From assembly GCA_003660555.1 (NCBI GenBank), contig QMUK01000076.1, positions 1 through 5,385 on the forward strand: 5,385 nt of DNA. The letters are read 5' to 3'. Every line of letters begins with the position of its first letter. Within the stretch, counting starts at the first letter, position 1. Source of the stretch: Thermococci archaeon. Lineage in GTDB: Archaea > Hadarchaeota > B88-G9. The notes under the pieces were generated by a model. It was not told where the DNA came from and made no database searches. It saw only the letters and a program-made list of their open reading frames with translations. Positions 1-4,900 of the stretch are shown here, one piece after another. A program made the position numbers and the translations under genes.

Positions 1-294
1 AGCGGGAAATCGGAATACAGGAATTCCCAGCCTCATAGTCATGTGAAGGGGGGAGTAAAGGATGATGATCAATGGTCCTACGACGGCACACCAGTGAGCT
101 ATGGGTTTGCCCGCTTTTTCATACTCCTTGAAAGAAGCAATTCCAATCAAAATCGTCAATGCTGATGCAACCAGTCCAAGCATCAGTCCAGGAAGACAAA
201 CCCATCCGAGGATGTAATAGACGAGTTTGGATATGAAGTACAATGAACCCAACACTATGTAGGTGAAATATATTCTATTCTCCATAATACTCAT
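1..294 (-). CDS. Small membrane protein, N-terminal part (runs off left edge)
   Basis: Unrecognised hydrophobic protein; 98 residues are visible and the frame is still open at the window edge. It begins MSIMENRIYFTYIVLGSLYF. Three hydrophobic stretches follow: roughly residues 9-30, 32-52 (GWVCLPGLMLGLVASALTIL) and 66-85 (HWCAVVGPLIIILY), with a charged loop FKEYEKAGKP between the last two. This fits an integral membrane protein of three or more helices. I chose ATG 294 because GAGGAG lies 5 nt upstream (300-305); ATG 285, three codons in, has no such site. The start overlaps the stop of the open methyltransferase frame in an ATGA arrangement, but that frame is probably non-coding here, so translational coupling is doubtful. 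I cannot assign a function. Confidence 0.75.
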   Translation of the reverse strand, partial: MSIMENRIYFTYIVLGSLYFISKLVYYILGWVCLPGLMLGLVASALTILIGIASFKEYEKAGKPIAHWCAVVGPLIIILYSPLHMTMRLGIPVFRFPA

Positions 295-1276
295 GATTTC
301 TCCTCTTTATTCGCATAACTGTTTTGGCTTTTTATATTTTGCCCCGAAGTGAACATTTCGCCTAAATTGGGATTAAGCGAAGGGGCGAAGGGATTTGAGT
401 GAACTGAAGGCGAACCGTTTATCCTCTGTTCAACGATCCGATAGGGCAAATCCCTTCGGGATTTGAGTGCAAGCGGAGTGCCTTGTATTCGTTTTTTAAC
501 TCCCACAATTTCTAAATGTCCTCCAAACCCAATTAAACTTGAGTTATCACAATATTTTAATTCTAAATTAAGAATTTTTCTGAAATGCTTTTTTATGATC
601 TCTTCCCTCTTTTCCTTTGGGATTAGTTGGACCAATACGGGCTTTCCTATTATTTTTATAACTTTCAATCCATTGCTTTCAAATAGATTTCTAAGCTCCT
701 CTGGAGAAAATGCCTGAAATTTATGTTCATGCTCTAAAATTCCAGTCTCAATAAATTTTGGTATTTTATTAAAAGATTCTTCCGCAATTAATCTTGAAAT
801 AGCTGGATATTTGCTATCCACTGAAACTATTACATGAGAATTTGGTTTTACTACTCTTGCCAATTCTTTTATTGCTTTTTCTGGCTTCAAGCAATATGAG
901 ACGGGATCGCCTTCAGCCAACGCCATGTCAAAGTAATTAGAAGGAAAACAAGACATATCCCTTATATCAACTCTTCTAACTTCGATGTTTTTCTCTAATT
1001 TTTGCTTTTTAATTTTGTTTTTTGCTACCTTCAGCATTTTTTCAGAGATATCCGTCAAAATTACTTTATAGCCAAGTTTAGCTAATTTTATTGCCCAATA
1101 TCCAGTTCCACCGCCAGCATCTAGAATGAGTGCATTTTTCTTCTGGGGAAGAAATTTTTGATGTTTCGCCATGTTATTTCGTGATATAATCTCCAATAGG
1201 GACTCTCATAGAGTTGATCATATTCTTCTGCAATTCTATCGTAAAACTCTTCAACTTTTTCTTTTTCGTTCTTCAT
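291..1276 (-). CDS. Class I SAM-dependent methyltransferase, disrupted by a single-base frameshift
   Basis: A UbiE/methyltransferase-11-like enzyme that would transfer methyl from S-adenosylmethionine to an unknown acceptor; cytoplasmic. The true start is most likely ATG 1276: that frame reads MKNEKEKVEEFYDRIAEEYD and goes on to YESPYWRLYHEITW, the usual N-terminal helix region of this family. It then runs out of frame at 1155-1159 (A5 on the coding strand). Restoring one A joins it to QKKNALILDAGGGTGYW. The SAM-binding motif I is LDAGGGTGYW (about residues 52-61 of the repaired protein), the acidic post-I residue is in VILTDISEKML, and VDIRDMSCFPSNYFDMALA follows. Family-like sequence ends at about position 486 (EIVGVKKRI). 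The remaining 64 codons to the TGA at 291 are low in family character and coincide with an intergenic repeat and the next promoter. An internal ATG at 1172 could give a shorter protein lacking the N-terminal helices. Real mutation versus a homopolymer sequencing error cannot be settled here. Confidence 0.85.
300..340 (-). promoter_or_regulatory. Candidate promoter and ribosome binding site for the left-edge membrane protein
   Basis: On the minus strand an A/T-rich box (AAAATATAAAAAG, 328-340) lies about 40 nt upstream of ATG 294. Archaeal transcription starts about 26 nt after the box centre, so a start near 308 is expected, giving a leader of about 14 nt. That leader would just contain the AAAGAGGAG Shine-Dalgarno sequence at 300-308. 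The geometry is self-consistent and suggests the membrane protein is transcribed on its own rather than from the methyltransferase. It is a pattern match only. Confidence 0.5.
393..435. repeat. Intergenic repeat, copy at the methyltransferase 3' end
   Basis: This stretch aligns with 2271-2312, about 31 of 43 positions by eye. Both begin ATTTGA and share CGAA, TTTATCC, CTGTT and a terminal ACG at matching spacing. A shorter relative is at 1314-1332. It lies inside the open methyltransferase frame, beyond the recognisable family sequence. A nearby 12-bp direct repeat, GGGATTTGAGTG, occurs at 390-401 and again at 458-469, so the area looks built from repeated modules. Confidence 0.5.
448..464. 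repeat. Perfect short hairpin AAATCCC-TTC-GGGATTT
   Basis: Seven-base arms with a three-base loop, just after the recognisable end of the methyltransferase when read on the minus strand. It could form in the 3' part of that transcript. No T-run follows it in the minus-strand direction, so I do not call it a terminator. Its right arm is part of the GGGATTTGAGTG direct repeat. Confidence 0.5.
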
Positions 1277-1277
1277 A

Positions 1278-1297
1278 ATCATTAATGAGTTAATGAT
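1278..1297. promoter_or_regulatory. Operator-like palindrome over the methyltransferase start site
   Basis: Perfect inverted repeat with 8-bp arms: ATCATTAA, spacer TGAG, TTAATGAT. It fills the gap between the TATA box (1302-1309) and ATG 1276 and covers the predicted transcription start. Archaeal repressors commonly bind palindromes here and block RNA polymerase, so this is a plausible operator. The binding protein is not identifiable from the window. Confidence 0.5.
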
Positions 1298-1301
1298 CCT
1301 T

Positions 1302-1316
1302 ATTTAAATTATTCCG
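1302..1316 (-). promoter_or_regulatory. TATA box and BRE-like promoter of the methyltransferase
   Basis: On the minus strand, CGGAA (1312-1316, purine-rich like a BRE) leads into AATTTAAATA (1301-1310). The box centre is near 1305, predicting transcription start near 1279, only a few bases before ATG 1276. There is no Shine-Dalgarno sequence close to that ATG. Together these point to a leaderless transcript, a typical archaeal arrangement, and support the 1276 start over the internal ones. Confidence 0.65.
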
Positions 1317-1347
1317 TTTAGGCGCTGGAACGAGCGTTTCACATAAC
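1314..1347. repeat. Fragment of the intergenic repeat plus a GTTATRYG motif
   Basis: CCGTTTAGGCGCTGGAACG (1314-1332) resembles the right halves of the repeats at 393-435 and 2271-2312. CACATAAC (1340-1347, GTTATGTG on the other strand) matches similar motifs at 312-319, 2304-2312 and 3227-3235. The rest of the spacer to 1441 shows only a weak hairpin, ACTCT-CGGCGA-AGAGT (1411-1426), just past the membrane-protein stop. It is short and lacks a T-run, so I do not call it a terminator. Confidence 0.35.
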
Positions 1348-1441
1348 GTTTTGCGAATAATAAGAGAAGTCTACTGAGCAATTCGGTCGAAGCCTTTTAG
1401 ATGTTATCGGACTCTCGGCGAAGAGTTGCGACCGCATAGCC

Positions 1442-2188
1442 TTACATCCCACTTTTAACTCTTTCACTTTTGAGAAAGTCGGCAATCCTTTCAACGTTTT
1501 CATAGTTTTTCCCGTAATCGAGTACAAGCAGTTGAGGTCGAATTCGAGGTTCGCTCCTCACTTCTATCTCCACTCCGTCATTCACTTCCCGAACATCAAA
1601 GGTGATGACTTCTCCCCAACCTTTCATGTTCGGGCCAGTTTTTGCGACAATAGAACCTGAAGATTTGTCTATCTCTGAAATCCTCGCTCTTCCTTCAACT
1701 GAACTGAGAGCTGATATACATAGGCTAAAGGCCTCGTTGTATGAGCACTGCAATTCAATTATTTTTCTGTTCCTTTCACCCCTTGGAATGTTCGCTACAC
1801 CCATTTTCCTGAGTGCTCTACGATGAAGAAGGTAAATTGGAAGGAAAACGAAGGCTAAAACCGGCACTCCTGATCCAACCCAATAGTAAATGCCCGGAGT
1901 CATTAATCTAAGCAATCCAAAGAGAGAAGAGACGATTAATACAGGGAGCAGATCAGCTTTCAGCGAATACGCATTGCCTTTTCCTTTTTTCAAGCAATAA
2001 ACCCCAAATAGTATTAAAGGTACCTCAGTGACGAGCATGCCGAGAATGGGCCATTCTGAAATCTTGCTATACCTTTCAACGAAACTTACGATAGAGGTAG
2101 AGGATACGAAAACAATCAGAGCTAAAACAAGTGTTCCTGTCCAAAACCAAAGAGGAGATCCAGTATTTTTAGTTTTTCGCTTCGCCAT
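1442..2188 (-). CDS. Four-helix membrane protein with soluble C-terminal domain
   Basis: A 248-residue protein I cannot name. After a basic N-terminus (MAKRKTKN) there are four likely membrane helices: about 13-37, 46-66, 80-104 and 107-121. The basic segment LHRRALRKMG then starts a soluble region, presumably cytoplasmic by the positive-inside rule. The C-terminal domain (about 145-242) has conserved-looking stretches: GSIVAKTGPNMKGWGEVITF, VEIEVRSEP, then DYGKNYENVERIADFLKSE. The layout, a strand pair ending in V-R-S followed by a G-K-N-x-x-N-V-x-x-I helix, is reminiscent of small DUF1499-like domains, but this is impression rather than a match. ATG 2188 has AGAGGT 8 nt upstream. No catalytic motif is seen. 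It is separate from its neighbours by more than 160 bp on each side. Confidence 0.85.
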   Translation of the reverse strand: MAKRKTKNTGSPLWFWTGTLVLALIVFVSSTSIVSFVERYSKISEWPILGMLVTEVPLILFGVYCLKKGKGNAYSLKADLLPVLIVSSLFGLLRLMTPGIYYWVGSGVPVLAFVFLPIYLLHRRALRKMGVANIPRGERNRKIIELQCSYNEAFSLCISALSSVEGRARISEIDKSSGSIVAKTGPNMKGWGEVITFDVREVNDGVEIEVRSEPRIRPQLLVLDYGKNYENVERIADFLKSERVKSGM

Positions 2189-2196
2189 GTTTGCAA

Positions 2197-2254
2197 ACCT
2201 CTTAAGCTTTCAGGCGGGATCACGATTCCCAATTGTTCCTGAGATATATTATAT
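2197..2254 (-). promoter_or_regulatory. Candidate promoter and ribosome binding site of the four-helix membrane protein
   Basis: Minus-strand ATATAATATAT (2244-2254) lies about 60 nt upstream of ATG 2188. The predicted transcription start is near 2222, giving a leader of about 34 nt carrying AGAGGT (2197-2202). GTTTGCAAAC, a perfect 10-bp palindrome (2189-2198), overlaps the Shine-Dalgarno site and touches the start codon, so folding or protein binding there could affect initiation. Sequence match only. Confidence 0.5.
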
Positions 2255-2255
2255 G

Positions 2256-2312
2256 AAGTTTGCGGAGCAAATTTGACGAAGTGAAACGAATCCTTTATCC
2301 GCTGTTATACGC
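2256..2312. repeat. Intergenic repeat with hairpin, upstream of the four-helix gene
   Basis: AAGTTTGC (2256-2263), loop GGA, GCAAATTT (2267-2274) form an 8-bp hairpin with one G-U pair. It runs into a 42-base stretch (2271-2312) that is the better-preserved relative of the repeat at 393-435 and ends GTTATACGC (2304-2312). No coding function fits. It resembles the short structured repeats scattered in archaeal spacers. The rest of the spacer, 2313-2407, shows only a duplicated AAGTTCTTT (2371, 2391). Confidence 0.5.
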
Positions 2313-2407
2313 TGTCACCCAAATTCCCAATCGTAATAGGATACTTGTTATTTATGTTCTACATCCTCTCAAGTTCTTTTATAGGTTCTCTAAGTTCTTT
2401 GGCCGAT

Positions 2408-3190
2408 TTATATTAATCCTATGGCAACGGAAAGCCCAATAAGTCCTATGAGAACCCCAAATATTCCTTTTAAGACCCATGCTTTCATTATCTTTGTAGT
2501 TCTGGCACCTAACCATGAGAAAAGCATTGTCACAAGTCCAATTGTTAGGACGTAGAACCAGTTTTGATATCCATGTATTGTCAAGTTCGTTGCCCCAATT
2601 GCTGCAACTGGTATCATCTGAGTAGAAGACGTGCCTATGGCAATATGCATTGGATAACCGAGCACATTAAAAATGGGCATGTAGTAAATGCCTCCACCAA
2701 AGCCACAAAGACCCGTTGCTATTCCAGCCAAAAGCATAAGTCCTCCAAGTTTTAACCCATGCTCTAACTTTTCCACTTGATCAACTGTTACTCTTGGAGG
2801 CATTTTCCCTTTACCCTTTATAGAAGAATATGTCATGTAAATTCCGACGCCGATGCATGCGATGCCAAAAATTATTTTGAGAGTTGCGGACGGAACATAC
2901 ATTGCTATTTGGGTGCCGATTAGCACACCAACTGCTGCTCCAATAGCGGCTACAATAAGCCCCTTATTGTATACATGCTTCATCCTGTAATGTGCAATCA
3001 CACCTGGTATTGTGGCAATAGATATAACGGCCATATTTACTGCATAGGCTGTTTTGATGGATAAACCCAAGAGTACCATCATCATGGGTATTCTTAAAAA
3101 ACACCCACCGATTCCAAGCCAAGTAGCTAAAAAGCCAGCGATTGCTCCGATTAGGAGTATCCACACCATTTGCAATAATACTGCCTCCAT
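2408..3190 (-). CDS. TauE/SafE-family anion permease
   Basis: A 260-residue polytopic membrane protein of the TSUP (TauE/SafE) family, which moves organosulfur or sulfite-type anions across the cytoplasmic membrane; the substrate here is unknown. The family's internal duplication is visible. The first half carries ATWLGIGGCFLRIP (residues 22-35) and AVNMAVISIATIPG (50-63). The second half carries ATGLCGFGGGIYYMP (158-172) and AIGTSSTQMIP. Between the halves is a hydrophilic linker KGKGKMPPRVTVDQVEKLEH (125-144). About eight hydrophobic segments and a length near 250-270 are normal for the family. In the first glycine motif the usual GGG reads GGC, a minor oddity. ATG 3190 is preceded 8 nt upstream by a strong AGAGGAGGT. 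No sulfur-metabolism genes are in the window to suggest a substrate. Confidence 0.92.
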   Translation of the reverse strand: MEAVLLQMVWILLIGAIAGFLATWLGIGGCFLRIPMMMVLLGLSIKTAYAVNMAVISIATIPGVIAHYRMKHVYNKGLIVAAIGAAVGVLIGTQIAMYVPSATLKIIFGIACIGVGIYMTYSSIKGKGKMPPRVTVDQVEKLEHGLKLGGLMLLAGIATGLCGFGGGIYYMPIFNVLGYPMHIAIGTSSTQMIPVAAIGATNLTIHGYQNWFYVLTIGLVTMLFSWLGARTTKIMKAWVLKGIFGVLIGLIGLSVAIGLI

Positions 3191-3198
3191 TGTTTAAT

Positions 3199-3207
3199 AC
3201 CTCCTCT
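3199..3207 (-). promoter_or_regulatory. Strong Shine-Dalgarno site of the permease gene
   Basis: AGAGGAGGT on the minus strand ends 8 nt before ATG 3190. It is the best ribosome binding site in the window and fixes the permease start. Any leader structure upstream would sit 14 nt or more away and would not directly hide it. Confidence 0.8.
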
Positions 3208-3220
3208 ATTTACATTTGGG

Positions 3221-3281
3221 GCGATTGCATATAACTCCCAATTCCCGAGATATTTTCGGGAAACTTCGTGACCTGCAACGC
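3221..3281. repeat. Two-tier stem structure in the permease leader
   Basis: The outer stem pairs GCGATTGCA (3221-3229) with TGCAACGC (3274-3281): eight base pairs with one bulged A at 3224. Nested inside is a perfect 7-bp hairpin, TTCCCGA (3242-3248) with TCGGGAA (3256-3262). If transcription starts near 3268 from the TATA box at 3287-3298, the inner hairpin lies in the leader RNA while the outer stem is cut, so the outer stem may act as DNA or be a repeat boundary. The section ATATCTCGGGAA-TTGGGA (minus strand) recurs in the leader region of the gene at 1442-2188. Confidence 0.5.
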
Positions 3282-3286
3282 TATCT

Positions 3287-3302
3287 GAAATATTTAAATT
3301 TT
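3287..3302. promoter_or_regulatory. TATA box, probably serving the permease and once the integrase
   Basis: GAAATATTTAAATTTT is close to self-complementary, giving TTTAAATA on the minus strand and TATTTAAA on the plus strand. Read leftward it places transcription start near 3268, with a leader of about 79 nt for the permease. Read rightward it places it near 3320, at the beginning of the decayed recombinase frame. A better-placed alternative for the permease was not found: TTATATG at 3228-3234 would start transcription inside the Shine-Dalgarno site. Confidence 0.45.
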
Positions 3303-3309
3303 TCTCCTA

Positions 3310-4121
3310 CTGAACGTCATACAGGAAAAATATAAAAAACTCAGCAACTACGAACTCGTTGATAAACTCATTGAAGAATTAAAACCCAGAAAATACTCTT
3401 ACAGGACATAGAAGAAATATAGAGATATTTTAATCAAATTTCTGAATCCTGAGATCTAGAAAAACACCTCGTGAATTTTTACTCTCTTATTCTAATAAAA
3501 GCAGATAAACAATGAGAGACGTTTGCTTCGCTTTGAAATTCTTCTACGAAAACGTGCTTAATGAGAAATTTAATAAGAGATGTCATTGGTAAAATCAAAA
3601 CAAAAATTACCTGTTGTTCTTAACAGAAAGAAAAGAAGTCCAAAAGCTTTTCGAAGTTACAACTAACATAAAACACAAAGTTGTTCTGGCTTTGCTTTAC
3701 TACGCTGGTTTGCGTTTGAGCGAGGTAAGAAATTTGAGTGGCAGAGGATATAGATTTTGAAAGAGATTTAATACACATTAAACAAACTAAAGGTGAAAGA
3801 GAAAGAGTAGTTTTTCTCCACGGGAAGTTGAAAGAGTTTTATCCAAGTATGGAATCAAGAACTCTGGATGATTCCGATTTCTGAAAGAAGTAAAAGACAT
3901 GATGAAAGAACAATTCAGCAAATAGTATGCAGCAGGAAAGCAAGAATAAAAAAGAAGGTCACTCCTCACACTTTAAGACATAGCTTTGCAGCACATTTGC
4001 TGGAAGCAGGAGCAGACATAAGGCATATTCAGCAATTACTTGGGCATAAAAGCCTGAGAACAACCCAAATCTATACACATGTTGCGAATAGAGATATCAA
4101 GAAATTGCCGATTTGCTTTGA
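3310..4121 (+). pseudogene. Decayed XerA-like tyrosine recombinase (integrase)
   Basis: Remnant of an archaeal phage-integrase-family recombinase, which cuts and joins DNA through a tyrosine. Reading across frames recovers the protein. The N-terminal core-binding part is YELVDKLIEELKPRKYSYRT, stop TAG 3409-3411, then KKYRDILIKFLNPE and stop TAG 3457-3459. In another frame from 3512 comes CFALKFFYENVLNEKFNK, then KSKQKLPVVLNRK, EVQKLFEVTTNIKHKVVLAL, YYAGLRLSEVRNL, AEDIDFERDLIHIKQTKGER and finally [20 protein letters not shown] to [14 protein letters not shown]. All catalytic positions are still present: Arg (CGT 3713), Lys in QTKG (3789), His-x-x-Arg (CAC 3967, AGA 3976), His of LGH (4045) and Tyr (TAT 4072). 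I count two early nonsense codons and frame breaks near 3500, 3578, 3632, 3740, 3840, 3866 and 4110. Adding one base near 4110 yields LPNLL and the stop TGA 4119-4121. No start codon survives; CTG 3310 is in frame. An open stretch from 3868 covers the catalytic domain only. Confidence 0.9.
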
Positions 4122-4122
4122 C

Positions 4123-4451
4123 TCAGATTCTCTTCAACTTTTCACTTTCCTTTATCTTTTCCTTAATCTTCTTCTCCCTTCTTCATATCTCAAAACTCCT
4201 TTCTCTTCAAGTAGTTCAACCGATGCAGAGGAATATCATCCAATAATTCAATTTCTTCTTTCAACTCCTTAACTTCTTTCTCCTTGTTATTTTCACTCAC
4301 CCTTTCTTTTTCAGATGGCCTTTTCTGGATAAATAAGCCAAAACTATATTCCTTATTATCTCTGAATCTCTTTCTCCAATTTTTCCCTTAAGTTCTTTTT
4401 CGATTATTTCCCAAGCTCCATCTGGGATGCTAACCAATATTCTTTTCTTAT
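4123..4451 (-). pseudogene. Decayed ribbon-helix-helix (CopG-like) regulator
   Basis: Minus-strand remnant of a small DNA-binding protein. The best-preserved frame (from about 4449) gives KKRILVSIPDGAWEIIEKEL and continues KGKIGERDSEIIRNIVLAYL to a TGA at 4297-4299. That is the shape of a ribbon-helix-helix domain: a short strand (ILVSIP), helix A, a turn with DSE, then helix B. The protein continues in other frames: [19 protein letters not shown], then [15 protein letters not shown], then [17 protein letters not shown] with stop TGA 4123-4125. At least three further frame breaks separate these. ATA at 4449-4451, two bases after the upstream TAA, may be a mutated ATG, with one A lost from the following A-run. 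The original length is about 109 residues. Its end lies one nucleotide from the end of the convergent recombinase, so the two look like one element's cargo and integration gene. Function by fold: probably an element regulator. Confidence 0.72.
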
Positions 4452-4452
4452 C

Positions 4453-4710
4453 TTAACGCTTTTTCCGGTAGATTGCAAAATAAAGCCTTCTTTTCAAGAG
4501 CGAATTCCTAGTTTCCCAGCTTATGTGCCAAGATATTTTCTCGATTATTTCAATTATCTATCTATACTTAATATCCTTTACGTCTGAAAGAGAAATCTCA
4601 TGCTTGAAAGGTCAAAAATAAGCCTCTACTATTGCTATGAATCCTGAAGTAACTTGGAAAGGGTAAGCGGTGCGAATTTTCTTCGTAAATAGGTCCTCAT
4701 TTTTACCCAC
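4453..4710 (-). pseudogene. Possible decayed small gene upstream of the ribbon-helix-helix remnant
   Basis: An 86-codon frame from GTG 4710 to TAA 4453 has two internal stops (TGA 4612-4614, TAG 4558-4560). Its pieces are GKNEDLFTKKIRTAYPFQVT with GFIAIVEAYF; then KHEISLSDVKDIKYR; then IIEIIEKISWHISWETRNSL followed by LKRRLYFAIYRKKR. Two stops in 86 codons is somewhat few for this base composition, and the frame ends two bases before the probable lost start of the regulator, as in a two-gene operon. I recognise no family. It could be chance reading of spacer DNA, and its first 14 codons overlap the duplicated tail of the cysteine-rich gene. Confidence 0.3.
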
Positions 4711-4711
4711 T
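4671..4711. repeat. Partial duplicate of the 3' end of the cysteine-rich gene
   Basis: Two blocks match 4880-4929 in the same order. TGCGAATTTTCTTCGTA (4671-4687) matches 4880-4897 with one missing G, and TCATTTTTACCCACT (4697-4711) matches 4914-4929 with one missing T. The middle is shorter here (9 versus 16 bases). The source copy spans the last codons and stop of the cysteine-rich gene, so this copy is probably a decayed duplication about 210 bp downstream. Confidence 0.55.
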
Positions 4712-4713
4712 TA

Positions 4714-4900
4714 TCATCTTCTAACAAAACCTACCGATAATAAAAGCGACAGAAAGGCTAATGGAAATGGGAAAACAAGCCTAAGAATTCATTTTTTTCT
4801 TTCCCACGATTTTTCTTGTAAGGAAAAAATCGCACGACCAGACCCATTTCAATCTACCGCAACCATTTCCTTCTTTACATGCGAAGTTTTCTTCGTATCG
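4714..4900. other. Spacer after the cysteine-rich gene with repeat-like remnants
   Basis: No gene supported. The right end carries the inverted repeat CGAAG-TTTT-CTTCG (4882-4895), directly after the cysteine-rich stop. The minus-strand frame downstream of that stop encodes a cysteine motif similar to the gene's own C-terminus. The sequence CAATCTACCG (4850-4859) recurs inverted at 4466-4475. A plus-strand open frame crosses this region and enters the cysteine-rich gene, but its translation has no protein-like features. Confidence 0.4.
4807..4832. terminator. Hairpin with T-run about 70 nt after the cysteine-rich gene
   Basis: CGATTTTT (4807-4814) pairs perfectly with AAAAATCG (4825-4832), and the stem extends imperfectly around a GTA loop. 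Read on the minus strand it includes T6 (4824-4829), the kind of run at which archaeal RNA polymerase can terminate. The T-run is inside the stem and is followed by an A-rich tract, so it is not a bacterial-type terminator. It may instead be only a spacer inverted repeat. Confidence 0.3.

Noticed and set aside
448-464. Hairpin as an intrinsic terminator of the methyltransferase
   Set aside because: No T-run follows on the minus strand, and archaeal termination does not rely on such hairpins.
390-469. GGGATTTGAGTG direct repeat as a CRISPR array
   Set aside because: Only two copies, no regular spacer series, and the unit is too short.
463-717. 84-codon plus-strand open frame
   Set aside because: Antisense shadow of the methyltransferase, whose motifs are clear.
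1339-1527. 62-codon minus-strand open frame overlapping the four-helix gene
   Set aside because: Different frame over the real gene's 3' end, extending into spacer; no start signals.
2260-2442. 60-codon plus-strand open frame in the spacer left of the permease
   Set aside because: Made of the intergenic repeat and overlapping the permease end; no ribosome binding site.
2964-3164. 66-codon minus-strand frame within the permease
   Set aside because: Out-of-frame shadow of the strongly supported permease.
3868-4272. 134-codon frame as an intact small integrase
   Set aside because: It lacks the first catalytic Arg and Lys, which lie upstream in other frames, and its tail past about 4110 is antisense to the regulator remnant.
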